NCBI RefSeq assembly: GCF_000016645.1 | Contig: NC_009441.1 | Location: forward strand, 4,092,001 to 4,156,000 | Direction of reading: 5' to 3' | DNA from: Flavobacterium johnsoniae UW101 | Lineage (GTDB): Bacteria > Bacteroidota > Bacteroidia > Flavobacteriales > Flavobacteriaceae | DNA: 64,000 nucleotides | In this document: piece by piece, positions 34,177 to 43,769 of the stretch | Numbering within the stretch: position 1 is the stretch's first letter | Layout of the letters: every line of letters starts with the position of its first letter | Position numbers and translations under genes: made by a program | The notes under the pieces: generated by a model | What the model was told of the DNA's origin: nothing | Seen by the model: the letters and a program-made list of their open reading frames with translations, nothing else | The model's database searches: none

Positions 34177-34893
34177 TTATTCAGAAACTTTGCTCTTTAC
34201 AACTAATCTGAAACCTTCTCCATGAATGTTTAAGATTTCAACATCTTCGTCAGATTTTAGATATTTTCTAAGTTTAGCGATGTAAACGTCCATACTTCTT
34301 GAAGTAAAGTAGTTGTCATCTCTCCAAATTTTGGTTAAAGCTAATTCTCTTGGCATTAAATCATTCTCATGAAGAATAAGCATTTTAAGCAATTCATTTT
34401 CTTTTGGAGATAATTTTATTGGCTCTTCATCCTGGAAAGTCAAGAATCTTAATTTTGAATTTAAGTGGAATTTACCAATGTTAAATTCAAATTGTACTTG
34501 TTCTGCTTTTGTATCAGCAGATTTTCTTTGAATGATTGCTTTAATTTTCATTAATAAAACCTCTGAATCAAAAGGTTTATTTAAATAATCATCAGCACCT
34601 GCTTTGTATCCTTTTAACACATCTTCTTTCATAGATTTTGCTGTTAAAAATATAATAGGCACTTCACTATTTTTTTCTCTAATTTCTTTAGCCAAAGTAT
34701 AACCATCTTTATAAGGCATCATTACATCAAGAATACATAAATCATACACATCTTTCTTGAATTTCTCGAAACCTTCCATACCGTTTTTAGCTAAAGTAAC
34801 TTCAAAGTCATTTAACATTAGATAATCTTTAAGAACCGCCCCAAAATTTAGGTCATCTTCTACTAAAAGTATTCTTTTGTTAGTATTTTCCAT
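34177..34893 (-). CDS. rprY: OmpR-type response regulator, RprY-like
   Basis: 238 residues. Receiver domain 1-120 with acidic pair D13/D14, phospho-acceptor D56 (LCILDVMMP), and K86 in FLTAKS; winged-helix DNA-binding domain from about 140 (LSPKENELLKMLI ... TSRSMDVYIAKLRKYL). The receiver sequence is close to Bacteroides RprY, which responds to envelope and oxidative stress. Encoded 3 bp after its kinase. Confidence 0.92.
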   Translation of the reverse strand: MENTNKRILLVEDDLNFGAVLKDYLMLNDFEVTLAKNGMEGFEKFKKDVYDLCILDVMMPYKDGYTLAKEIREKNSEVPIIFLTAKSMKEDVLKGYKAGADDYLNKPFDSEVLLMKIKAIIQRKSADTKAEQVQFEFNIGKFHLNSKLRFLTFQDEEPIKLSPKENELLKMLILHENDLMPRELALTKIWRDDNYFTSRSMDVYIAKLRKYLKSDEDVEILNIHGEGFRLVVKSKVSE

Positions 34894-34896
34894 ATT

Positions 34897-36483
34897 TTAA
34901 TTTATTAATGGTATTTTTATTATAAAGGTGCTACCTTTTCCTTTTTCGCTTTCAACATATACTTGTCCATTGTGATCCTCGACAATTCTTTTTACATAAG
35001 CAAGACCTAAACCGTGTCCTTTTACATTATGAAGGTCTCCTGTATGTTCTCTGTAAAATTTCTCAAACACTCGTTTTTGAGCTATCTTACTCATTCCTAA
35101 ACCATGATCTCTTACTTTTATCAGGATCATATCTTTTACATTTTCTGTAAATATTTCAATTTCGGGTGTTCCCGGCGAATACTTTATAGCATTCTCTAAA
35201 ATATTAACTAATACGTTTGTAAAATGCACTTCATTAATCAAACACGTTGTTCTTGCTGCATTATAGTGTTTTACAACCGTACCTTCTCTGTCTTCTAAAA
35301 TTAAATTTACATGCTCGATTGCATCGTCAATAATATCAGTTACTACAGTTGGTTCTTTTGTAATATCAAGTTCTCTTTTTTCTAATTTAGAAATACGGAG
35401 TACATTTTCAACCTGGGCATGCATTCTTTTATTTTCATCCCTTATCATTTGAAGATATCGATAGACTTTTTCTTTATCTTCAATTACTTTAGGACTCCTG
35501 ATAGCATCTAGAGCTAAGTTAATCGTTGCAATTGGTGTTTTAAACTCGTGCGTCATATTATTAATAAAATCTGTTTTGATTTCAGAAATATGTTTTTGAC
35601 GCAGTAATTGATTTAATGCACTTGTGTAAGCAACTATTATAATTAATGTAAATACTATCGATAAAATAGTAATACTTAATAACTCAGATAATAAAAATTT
35701 CTTTTTATTTGGGAAGGTAACTGATAATTCATATCGGCTGTTCCCTTCGTTATCAGTATATATCGGAATATTATATGTTGCTTCTTTGTCATAGTGAAAT
35801 CCATCCGATTTAATTTTGGTTGGAACACCGCTGCTGTAAATTCCGTATTCGAATTTGGTTTTAACACCGTATTCTTCTAATTCCTTTTTTAATAGTTTAT
35901 GCAGTTTATCTTTTGTAATTCGACCTTCAATGGGGGTTAATGAAGCAATGTCTTTATACTGAATCTGCTGCTGAACTTTATTTAAAATATCTAAACTTCC
36001 GGATTTTTCAATTTTAAGATCCGGAATAATACTTTGACCTAAACTATTATTATCAATTCCGTTGTTATTATTATAAACTTCTGTTACTCTTTTAGAGCTG
36101 AAATTTTTAAATCTTTCGCTGCTGAATCTTTTATTAAAAAGAGATCCGTCTATATCGTAATCTTCAGAGCTTAGAGTATTAGAATAAACAATTGTTTTAT
36201 TTGTTTTTGTGTTTCTTTGTACATACAATACTTCAAGTAAGTCTTCCTTTTGTGGAATTTTACCGGTACTGTCTTTTATACGGTTGTATTTGTCGTAAAA
36301 ACTGTATTCTTCTTGCTGCTCAAGTTTATCTGCAACATTTCCAATTACTTGTGTAACGTGGTATTTAAACTGTTCTTCATTATTTTTAAATGAAGAATTG
36401 AACCAAAATACCTGTACCAGAATTATCCCTATTAAGGACAAACTCATCAATAAAACAAGTATTCTAAAAAATAATTTATTCAT
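34897..36483 (-). CDS. rprX: Sensor histidine kinase, RprX-like
   Basis: 528 residues. Membrane spans at about 5-28 and 266-288 enclose a periplasmic sensor domain of about 235 residues. HisKA box with H312 in MTHEFKTPIATI, then the ATPase boxes NILENAIKYS, DHGLGMS and GHGLGLAYVK. It should phosphorylate the adjacent RprY. A TAATTTTG box (36489-36496) ends 5 nt before the ATG, so a near-leaderless start is possible, though no -33 box is seen; transcription from coaE is the alternative. Confidence 0.92.
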   Translation of the reverse strand: MNKLFFRILVLLMSLSLIGIILVQVFWFNSSFKNNEEQFKYHVTQVIGNVADKLEQQEEYSFYDKYNRIKDSTGKIPQKEDLLEVLYVQRNTKTNKTIVYSNTLSSEDYDIDGSLFNKRFSSERFKNFSSKRVTEVYNNNNGIDNNSLGQSIIPDLKIEKSGSLDILNKVQQQIQYKDIASLTPIEGRITKDKLHKLLKKELEEYGVKTKFEYGIYSSGVPTKIKSDGFHYDKEATYNIPIYTDNEGNSRYELSVTFPNKKKFLLSELLSITILSIVFTLIIIVAYTSALNQLLRQKHISEIKTDFINNMTHEFKTPIATINLALDAIRSPKVIEDKEKVYRYLQMIRDENKRMHAQVENVLRISKLEKRELDITKEPTVVTDIIDDAIEHVNLILEDREGTVVKHYNAARTTCLINEVHFTNVLVNILENAIKYSPGTPEIEIFTENVKDMILIKVRDHGLGMSKIAQKRVFEKFYREHTGDLHNVKGHGLGLAYVKRIVEDHNGQVYVESEKGKGSTFIIKIPLIN

Positions 36484-36542
36484 CGAAACAAAATTAATAT
36501 TTTAACAATATACTAAATAATACATTAACCAAATATTAACAT

Positions 36543-37139
36543 TTAAGACTGTTTTTGTTTTATTTTCAAAATTTTAAGAATTTCACCAACTTCTTCTCGC
36601 GCAATTTTAAGATTACTGTTATTAATTACAAAATTACTTAAAGAAATTCGTTTTTCGTCATTCCACTGCATTTTCATTCTGCTTAAAACCTGTTCTCTTG
36701 TAGAATTGTCGCGTTTCATTACTCTTTCAATTCTTACGTCTTCAGGTGCTGTAACGGTAACTATATAATCAAATTCTTTATACTTGCCGCTTTCAAACAA
36801 AATAGCTGCTTCATATACCACAAAATCCATTCCTTTATTTTGTAAAAGCCAGGATTGAAAATCTTTTTTTACAGCAGGATGAACAATTGCATTTAACTTT
36901 TCTAATTGTTCTTTATTGTTAAATACTATTTCGGCTAATTTTGACCGGTTTAAAACATTATTATCAAAGAGCGACTCTCCAAAAGAAGTTTTTATTTGAT
37001 TTATAATTTCTGATGACTGCATTACCTTTTTAGCTTCATCATCAGCAATATAAACAGGAACACCTTCTTCTTTAAAAAAACTGGCAATTGTTGTTTTACC
37101 GCTTCCTATTCCACCAGTCAGGCCAATTATTTTTGTCAT
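36543..37139 (-). CDS. coaE: Dephospho-CoA kinase
   Basis: 198 residues, typical length. P-loop GLTGGIGSGKTT at the N-terminus, DDEAK for dephospho-CoA, HPAVKKDF (about 86-93), and the lid region RVMKRDNSTREQVLSRM. It catalyses the last step of CoA synthesis. Starts 1 nt after the glycosyltransferase stop. The other CoA gene here, coaBC, is 5 kb away. Confidence 0.95.
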   Translation of the reverse strand: MTKIIGLTGGIGSGKTTIASFFKEEGVPVYIADDEAKKVMQSSEIINQIKTSFGESLFDNNVLNRSKLAEIVFNNKEQLEKLNAIVHPAVKKDFQSWLLQNKGMDFVVYEAAILFESGKYKEFDYIVTVTAPEDVRIERVMKRDNSTREQVLSRMKMQWNDEKRISLSNFVINNSNLKIAREEVGEILKILKIKQKQS

Positions 37140-37140
37140 A

Positions 37141-38139
37141 TTATATTTTAAAAAACATACGTGGAAAAGCTTCTTGTGGTTTTTTCTTTAATAAAATGAC
37201 TTTTACAAAAGATTCCAAAAATCCTGTTCCGTAACCATAAAATTGTTTCCAGACAGCAATTACTGATAAATATCCAATTTTGATACTTTTATTCTGAACA
37301 CTCGCTGTAAGAAAAATTATAACGAAATATACAAAATATAATTGTAATAAAATATCAATATTGAAAATTAACAATAAAAAAGCTAATAATAACCCCAGAA
37401 TAAAAACAGTAGGAAAGAAAAAAGTGAGTTTATTATGTTCTGGATACCAGCTGTTTAAAATAGGTCTTGCAATACCAAATTTCTTTACCTGAATAGAAAA
37501 TTTTTCCCAGTCAATTCTGCGTTTGTGATACACAAAAGCCTCAGAAAACAGCCTTGTTTCAAATCCTAAGTTCCATAAACGGATAGATAAATCCGGATCT
37601 TCTCCTGGATGTATGTTTCCAAAACCTTTTGACGCTTCAAAAGCTTTTTTAGAAATTCCCATATTAAAGCTTCGGGGCTGAAATTTATTTATCTTCTCAG
37701 AACCGCCTCGAATACCACCTGTTGTCAAGAATGAGGTCATAGCAAAATTGATTGCTTTTTGAATGTTTGAAAAGCTTTTAAGAGCTTTATCAGGACCTCC
37801 AAAACAATCTACATATTTTTCATCTAAAGCTTTACGGACTTCGGTTAAATAATTTGGAGGAATAATACAATCTGAATCAAAAATGATAAAATAATCACCT
37901 CTAGCTTTCTGCATTCCAAAATTTCTTGAATCACCTGGACCAGAATTTGGTTTAAAGTAATACGAAATATTCAATTTCCCTTGATACGTCATCACTACAT
38001 CTTTACAAGGAATAGAAGAACCATCTTCAACAAGAACGATTTCAAAAGGTTCGTTGTAATCAGATTTTGTAAGGCTCTCTAAAAGTTCATCAACTTCATC
38101 TGGACGATTATACACTGGTATAATTAAAGAAAAAATCAT
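37141..38139 (-). CDS. Family 2 glycosyltransferase with C-terminal membrane anchor
   Basis: 332 residues. GT-A fold start FSLIIPVYNRPDEVDELLESL, nucleotide-sugar/metal motif IIFDSDC (a DxD equivalent), and HPGEDPDLSIRLWNLGF (ED acid). Two hydrophobic segments near 240-285 anchor it in the inner membrane. Probably transfers a sugar to a lipid-linked or envelope acceptor; donor and acceptor unknown. First gene of the set GT, coaE, rprX, rprY. Confidence 0.9.
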   Translation of the reverse strand: MIFSLIIPVYNRPDEVDELLESLTKSDYNEPFEIVLVEDGSSIPCKDVVMTYQGKLNISYYFKPNSGPGDSRNFGMQKARGDYFIIFDSDCIIPPNYLTEVRKALDEKYVDCFGGPDKALKSFSNIQKAINFAMTSFLTTGGIRGGSEKINKFQPRSFNMGISKKAFEASKGFGNIHPGEDPDLSIRLWNLGFETRLFSEAFVYHKRRIDWEKFSIQVKKFGIARPILNSWYPEHNKLTFFFPTVFILGLLLAFLLLIFNIDILLQLYFVYFVIIFLTASVQNKSIKIGYLSVIAVWKQFYGYGTGFLESFVKVILLKKKPQEAFPRMFFKI

Positions 38140-38213
38140 AGCGGGAATGCGGTTTTAAGTGGTCTGTTTTAAACTTTATAAAATTTTAACAAAGATAAGT
38201 TATATTCATAAAA

Positions 38214-38240
38214 AAACCACCAACTTTTGGTTGATGGTTT
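38214..38240 (-). terminator. Terminator after fabV
   Basis: AAACCAcCAAC / GTTGaTGGTTT with one mismatch, TTTTG-type loop, seven T on the minus strand. Confidence 0.8.
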
Positions 38241-38262
38241 CTTCTTGTTTTATATGTATTTT

Positions 38263-39453
38263 TTATTTGATACTTTCGATATTAACTACTTCATTAGTAT
38301 CTGCTTTGTAGTCTACTCCAGCAAATTCAAATCCGAATAAATTCAAGAAATCGTTTCTGTAACCTGCTAAGTCTCCAATAGATGGAAGTGTTTCTGTTGT
38401 AGCTTCTTTCCAAAGCGCAGCAACTTTTGCCTGAACATCTTCGCGCATTTCCCAGTCGTCAATTCTAATTCTTCCTTTTTCATCAACAGGAACTTCAGAA
38501 CCATTGTATAATCTGTCTTGGAATAAACGCTGAATCTGCTCGATACATCCTTCATGAATACCTTCTTCTTTCATGATTTTGTATAAAAGAGAAATGTATA
38601 ATGGAATAACCGGAATTGCAGAACTTGCTTGCGTAACCAAAGCTTTATTTACAGAAACATAGGCTTTTCCTCCAAGAGATTTTAAAGTATCTGTAATTGT
38701 AAAAGCTGTAGCTTCTAAGTGATCTTTTGCACGGCCAATTGTACCTTTACGATAAACCGCTTCAGTTAATTCTGGCCCAATGTATGAATAAGCGATTGTT
38801 GTTGCGCCTTCTGCTAATAAATTTTCATTTTTTAAAGCATCAATCCACATTGCCCAGTCTTCACCGCCCATTACAGCCACTGTATTTTCAATATCTTCTT
38901 CGTTTGCCGGAGCAATAGAAACCTCAGATACGTTTCCTGTATGGAAATCAACTGTTTTATTTGTAAAAGTTTGTCCAATTGGTTTTAGAACTGAACGATG
39001 CGTAACTCCTGTATTAGGATTTGTACGTACCGGAGAAGCTAAACTGTAAATAACTAAATCTACCTGACCTAAATCAGCTTTGATTAAATCTAAAGTCTCT
39101 CTTTTAATTTCGTTTGAAAAAGCATCTCCGTTGATACTTTTTGCATATAAACCTGCTTTATGAGCTTCTTTTTCAAATGCAGCAGAATTATACCAACCTG
39201 GAGAAGCTGTTTTTCCTTCAACCGGCGGTTTTTCAAAAAACACTCCAATTGTAGCAGCATCTGACCCGAAAGCACTTGTAATTCTTGAAGCTAATCCGAA
39301 ACCAGTAGAAGCACCAATAACTAATACTTTTTTTGCTCCTGCAATCGCACCTTTTGATTTGATATATTCAATTTGATTTTTAACATTTTGTTCGCATCCC
39401 GCTGGGTGGGCTGTCAAACAAATAAATCCTCTCATTCTAGGTTCTATGATCAT
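38263..39453 (-). CDS. fabV: Enoyl-ACP reductase FabV (trans-2-enoyl-CoA reductase family)
   Basis: 396 residues, as usual for FabV. GFICLTAHPAGCEQNV near the N-terminus, Rossmann segment VLVIGASTGFGLASRI, and the Y-x8-K catalytic signature in AYSYIGPELTEAVYRKGTIGRAKDHLE (the spacing of 8 separates FabV from FabI). It reduces the enoyl double bond in fatty-acid elongation. FabV enzymes are typically insensitive to triclosan. Single gene with its own terminator. Confidence 0.95.
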   Translation of the reverse strand: MIIEPRMRGFICLTAHPAGCEQNVKNQIEYIKSKGAIAGAKKVLVIGASTGFGLASRITSAFGSDAATIGVFFEKPPVEGKTASPGWYNSAAFEKEAHKAGLYAKSINGDAFSNEIKRETLDLIKADLGQVDLVIYSLASPVRTNPNTGVTHRSVLKPIGQTFTNKTVDFHTGNVSEVSIAPANEEDIENTVAVMGGEDWAMWIDALKNENLLAEGATTIAYSYIGPELTEAVYRKGTIGRAKDHLEATAFTITDTLKSLGGKAYVSVNKALVTQASSAIPVIPLYISLLYKIMKEEGIHEGCIEQIQRLFQDRLYNGSEVPVDEKGRIRIDDWEMREDVQAKVAALWKEATTETLPSIGDLAGYRNDFLNLFGFEFAGVDYKADTNEVVNIESIK

Positions 39454-39552
39454 ACTTGTTTTATTTATTCGTTAATAAGCTATTTATTAGATAAATGAGG
39501 GCTTATTACCGTTTGTTTACTTATTTTTCGATGACAAATATAAAGTATTTCT

Positions 39553-41205
39553 TTAGTTCAACAAGGCTTTAGCGTGATTTAAAGCCGAATCAGAAACGAC
39601 TGCTCCGGATAACATTTGAGCAATTTCTATAACTCTTTCATTCTGAGACAACAGCTTCAATTCTGACTGTGTATCATCATCTATTGTTGCTTTTGAAACT
39701 TTGAAATGCGAATCGCCTTTTGCTGCAATTTGCGGTAAGTGTGTGATGGCAAAAATCTGCATTTTAGCACTCATCTCTTTCATGATCTCTCCCATTCTAA
39801 TGGCAATTTCTCCAGAAACTCCTGTATCAATTTCATCAAAAATTAAAGTAGGCAGTTTTGAATATTGAGCTAAAATCGCTTTTACAGCCAGCATAATACG
39901 AGACATCTCTCCTCCTGATGCTACTTTTTTCAGCAGACCAAAATCAGTTCCTTTATTAGCCGAAAACAAGAATTGTAATTCATCTTTTCCATTTTGGAAA
40001 TAGGTTTCAGATGGTATAAGTTCGATATTAAAACGAACGTTTGGCATTCCTAAGGTTTCTAAAATCGAAATTAACTGATTTGATAAAACCGGAATGGCAT
40101 TTATTCTATTTTGATGAATTTTAGCAGCAAAAGCATCTAATTCACCCGCTTTTTCTTCAATTGCTTTTGATAATGTTTCGATTTCTTCCTCGATATTATC
40201 TAATTCAAGAAGCGTGTTTCCTAAATCTGCCTGAATTTGAAGCAGTTCTTCTACAGATCCAGCGTGGTGTTTTTTCTGTAAATTGAAAATCAACTGCAGT
40301 TTTTGACTTACTAATTGTAATTGCTCCGGATCGTTTAGCAATTTTTCTGAAGCATTTTGCAGTTCTTTTGAAACATCATCAAATTCGATTGATATGCTGG
40401 TTATTCTATCAAATAAACTTTGATATTCAGTAGAAAATGGTGCAATCTTTTGCAAAGCCGTCTTAATTTCATTTAGATTATGAAATACTCCAAACTGCTC
40501 TTCGTTTGCAATTACAAGCGATTTATCAATTGATTCTTTAATGATTTCGACATTATTTAGTTTTTCAAAATCAGCTTCTAATTCTGCCTGTTCTCCAGAT
40601 TTTAATTTAGCCGAAACCAATTCATTTAATAAAAATGTATTGTACTCCTGCTCTTTCCCAGAATCACTTTGTTTTTTCAACAAAGCATTCAGTTTTGATT
40701 TTTCTGATTTATAGCTTTTTAATAAATCCTGATAAGACAAGATGATATCGTTATTATTTGCAATAGCATCAATTATCTTAAACTGAACTGTTTCGTCTGA
40801 TAATTCCTGTGTTTGCTGCTGCGAATGAATATCGATTAAAAACAAGCTTAAATCCTGCAGCTCCTGAAGATTAACAGGGCTGTCGTTTATAAAGGCACGA
40901 GATTTTCCTGAAGGCAGAATTTCACGTCTGATTATGGTTTCGTCTTCATAATCGAGGTCATTTGCTTCAAAAAACTCTTTTAAATTGTATTTTGAAATTT
41001 CAAACTGCGCTTCGATAACACATTTTTCTTCTTTATTTTTTAATGAAGTCAGGTCGGCTCTTTTTCCTAAAACAAGCCCGATTGCACCTAAAATAATAGA
41101 TTTCCCCGCTCCTGTTTCACCTGTAATTATAGAAAATCCTTTTGAAAAATCGATAGAAAGTTTTTCAATCAGCGCATAATTTTTAATTGACAGTGAAGTA
41201 ATCAT
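39553..41205 (-). CDS. recN: DNA repair protein RecN
   Basis: 550 residues. SMC-like ATPase: Walker A GETGAGKS (29-36), long coiled-coil middle (about 155-370), signature KVASGGEMSRIMLAVK, and Walker B TLIFDEIDTGVSGEIA near the end. It acts in double-strand-break repair. It follows porD by 55 bp in the conserved bamD-rpoZ-coaBC-porD-recN order found in Bacteroidota. Confidence 0.96.
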   Translation of the reverse strand: MITSLSIKNYALIEKLSIDFSKGFSIITGETGAGKSIILGAIGLVLGKRADLTSLKNKEEKCVIEAQFEISKYNLKEFFEANDLDYEDETIIRREILPSGKSRAFINDSPVNLQELQDLSLFLIDIHSQQQTQELSDETVQFKIIDAIANNNDIILSYQDLLKSYKSEKSKLNALLKKQSDSGKEQEYNTFLLNELVSAKLKSGEQAELEADFEKLNNVEIIKESIDKSLVIANEEQFGVFHNLNEIKTALQKIAPFSTEYQSLFDRITSISIEFDDVSKELQNASEKLLNDPEQLQLVSQKLQLIFNLQKKHHAGSVEELLQIQADLGNTLLELDNIEEEIETLSKAIEEKAGELDAFAAKIHQNRINAIPVLSNQLISILETLGMPNVRFNIELIPSETYFQNGKDELQFLFSANKGTDFGLLKKVASGGEMSRIMLAVKAILAQYSKLPTLIFDEIDTGVSGEIAIRMGEIMKEMSAKMQIFAITHLPQIAAKGDSHFKVSKATIDDDTQSELKLLSQNERVIEIAQMLSGAVVSDSALNHAKALLN

Positions 41206-41260
41206 AGAGGAAAAAATATAAAATAAAAGTGATACGAAGAAAGTAAAAAAAATTAAGTTT

Positions 41261-42145
41261 TTAAAACTTAATTTGAGACCATTTGGTTGAATTTAATGGA
41301 GAAACTCTATTTAAAACGTCGGTAAGATCTGTAACCGGAATACTTGGCCCTCCTGAAAATATAGAAACTATTTCATCTGATTTGGCATCAAAAAATACTC
41401 TTGTTAAAAAGGCATTTGGTCTAACTGAATTTAATTTACCAATAAGCACCACAGAAGATTTTATTTTTTCTTTTGCTCCTTTTAAATCATCACTCATGGT
41501 ATCTAAACCTGTATGATACAAGAAGCTTGTTTGACGCAAATCTGCAAACATTGGAGAAAGCATATCGTTTATTAAATAATAACGATTCTGAAGTCCATCA
41601 GTTTGAGTCCATCCTTTAAAACCTCCCTGCTGCGCTACGTTTGCAATGTTTTGAGCGGTTTCAAAGTATTGATTTCCTGCTCCTGATTGAAAAGTATCAG
41701 CATCCATTCCTAAAATTACATAGCTGTAAAATGAAATTACAGATACTAAATTTGATTCGTAAACAGAAGGATTAAACAATAAAGGTTCGTACTCTGTGTA
41801 TTTAAAATTAAAATCCTTATCGTTAAAATTAAAAACCGGAGATGAATATGTCGAATTAAAAATTAATCGTGAGGATTGTATTTGTATTGTTCCCGAAAAT
41901 TGATCTGAGCTGTAAGACGACAATGTAATGTACATTGAACAGTTAATTCTTTCGTTTTGCTTTAATACAGTTCCCGTCCAGTCCGTTTTATTAACAAACT
42001 CAGATAAAGAAGTCTGCAGGGTTTTAAACACCTGCTGATTTGCATTAGGAAGTCTTTCTGTATTTACAGTAACAGTACAATTTAGCTGCTGTGCCTGAGT
42101 TAAGCCAAAAGTCAAAAAAACTAAGAAAGTAAGTATCCTGTTCAT
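41261..42145 (-). CDS. porD: DUF4835 family protein, PorD-like (type IX secretion accessory)
   Basis: 294 residues with a signal peptide (MNRILTFLVFLTFGLTQAQ). The mature protein starts QLNCTVTVNTERLPNANQQVFKTLQTSL and contains FNFKYTEYEPLLFNPSVYESNLVSVISFYSYVILGMDADTF, characteristic of DUF4835. Members are annotated as PorD of the type IX secretion system, which fits this organism; the precise role is unclear. Located between coaBC and recN, as in other Flavobacteriia. Confidence 0.8.
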   Translation of the reverse strand: MNRILTFLVFLTFGLTQAQQLNCTVTVNTERLPNANQQVFKTLQTSLSEFVNKTDWTGTVLKQNERINCSMYITLSSYSSDQFSGTIQIQSSRLIFNSTYSSPVFNFNDKDFNFKYTEYEPLLFNPSVYESNLVSVISFYSYVILGMDADTFQSGAGNQYFETAQNIANVAQQGGFKGWTQTDGLQNRYYLINDMLSPMFADLRQTSFLYHTGLDTMSDDLKGAKEKIKSSVVLIGKLNSVRPNAFLTRVFFDAKSDEIVSIFSGGPSIPVTDLTDVLNRVSPLNSTKWSQIKF

Positions 42146-42216
42146 ACAAATAAAATATTATTTTTAATAGCATAAATAGTATTCCTATTTTTTGCTTTTA
42201 GACTACATTTTAAACA

Positions 42217-43431
42217 TTACAATTTTGAAAAATGTAAAATTACTTTATTCAAAATATCTTGAGCTACAAATTCTTTTGCCTTTAACTCCATTGGCTCAAT
42301 TTTAAAATCTTTATCAATAAAAGTAACTTTATTGGTTTCTTTTTTAAAACCTGCGCCTTCATCCTGCAAAGAATTTAGAACTATCAAATCTAAGTTTTTT
42401 TTCTGAATTTTCAACTTAGCATTTTCAATTTCATTTTCAGTTTCTAAAGCAAAACCAACTAAAAATTGATTTTTTTTGATCGCTCCTAATGAAGATAAAA
42501 TATCTTTTGTCTTTTCCAGCTCAATAGAAAATTCGGCTGCATTTTTTTTAATTTTCTGCAAAGCGACTTCTTTCGGTCTGTAATCTGCAACGGCAGCGGC
42601 GGCGATTGCTGCATCAACGTCATTAAAATATTCATGACAAGCTTCATACATATCTTGCGCAGAAATTACATTTACAACTTTAATTGATGCATTCTTAGCT
42701 TTGTAATGTGTTGGACCTGAAACCAAAACAACTTCTGCTCCAAGATTAGCCGCTTCATTAGCGATATCAAATCCCATTTTTCCTGAAGAATGATTTCCTA
42801 TAAAACGTACGGGGTCTATCGCTTCGTATGTCGGACCTGCAGTAATTAGTATTTTTTTTCCTTTTAAAGGCAATTTACTCTCTAAATCAGCTTCTAAAAA
42901 AGCAATAATATTTTCTGGTTCTGCCATACGGCCTTCTCCTGACAAACCGCTGGCCAGCTCACCGCTTTCAGCCGGAATCATAATATTACCAAACTGTTTC
43001 AGGGTATTAAAACTAGAAATTGTAGAAGGATGTTTGTACATATCCAGATCCATTGCCGGAGCAAAATAAACTGGACATTTTGCTGATAAGTATGCAGCAA
43101 TTAAAAGATTATCGCTGTTGCCTGTCGCCATTTTAGATAATGTATTTGCTGTTGCAGGCGCTATCAGCATCAAATCGGCCCAAAGACCTAATTCGACGTG
43201 ATTATTCCATACAGCATCTTCATCATCCTGATTAAAGAAATTGGAATGCACTGGATTTTTTGACAGGGTAGATAATGTAAGCGGGGTTACAAAATCCTTA
43301 GAAGCAGGTGTCATTATCACTTGGACATGTGCACCTGCTTTTATAAAAAGTCGTACTAATGAGGCTGTTTTATACGCTGCAATTCCACCAGAAACTCCCA
43401 GTAAAATCTTTTTACCGTTTAAAACTGACAT
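42217..43431 (-). CDS. coaBC: Bifunctional phosphopantothenoylcysteine decarboxylase / phosphopantothenate-cysteine ligase
   Basis: 404 residues. The N-terminal flavoprotein CoaC has GVSGGIAAYK, the catalytic His78 in NNHVELG, PATANTLSKMATG, and PAMDLDMY. The C-terminal CoaB starts near 190 with KILITAGPTYEAIDPVRFIGNHSSGKMG and contains AAAVADYRP. It performs two successive steps of CoA synthesis. Twelve bp after rpoZ. Confidence 0.96.
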   Translation of the reverse strand: MSVLNGKKILLGVSGGIAAYKTASLVRLFIKAGAHVQVIMTPASKDFVTPLTLSTLSKNPVHSNFFNQDDEDAVWNNHVELGLWADLMLIAPATANTLSKMATGNSDNLLIAAYLSAKCPVYFAPAMDLDMYKHPSTISSFNTLKQFGNIMIPAESGELASGLSGEGRMAEPENIIAFLEADLESKLPLKGKKILITAGPTYEAIDPVRFIGNHSSGKMGFDIANEAANLGAEVVLVSGPTHYKAKNASIKVVNVISAQDMYEACHEYFNDVDAAIAAAAVADYRPKEVALQKIKKNAAEFSIELEKTKDILSSLGAIKKNQFLVGFALETENEIENAKLKIQKKNLDLIVLNSLQDEGAGFKKETNKVTFIDKDFKIEPMELKAKEFVAQDILNKVILHFSKL

Positions 43432-43443
43432 TATTACTATATA

Positions 43444-43761
43444 TTATTTGTTTGAGTTTCTGTGGTAAGTTTTACCGTCTAACCATTCCTGAACTGCTAA
43501 AGCGTGAGGTTTTGGTAATTTTTCGTAAAATTTAGAAACTTCAATCTGCTCTTTATTTTCAAAAACTTCTTCAAGACTGTCATTATAAGTAGCAAACTCT
43601 TCTAATTTCTCAGTTAATTCTTTTTTAATTTCAGAATTAATCTGGTTTGCTCTTTTAGCCATAATGGTAATTGCCTCATACACATTTCCTGTTGGCTCTT
43701 CAATAACTGTTTTATTGTAAGTTATTGTGTTAACAGGAGCATTCGTCTTTTTTAAATCCAT
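43444..43761 (-). CDS. rpoZ: RNA polymerase omega subunit, Bacteroidota type
   Basis: 105 residues. NVYEAITIMAKRANQINSEIKKELTEKLEEFA matches the omega core helix (the MAKRANQI region), followed by an acidic C-terminal half. This type of omega is often annotated as a DUF in Bacteroidota. It stabilises the beta' subunit. Located 8 bp after bamD and 12 bp before coaBC. Confidence 0.9.
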   Translation of the reverse strand: MDLKKTNAPVNTITYNKTVIEEPTGNVYEAITIMAKRANQINSEIKKELTEKLEEFATYNDSLEEVFENKEQIEVSKFYEKLPKPHALAVQEWLDGKTYHRNSNK

Positions 43762-43769
43762 GACTTTAT

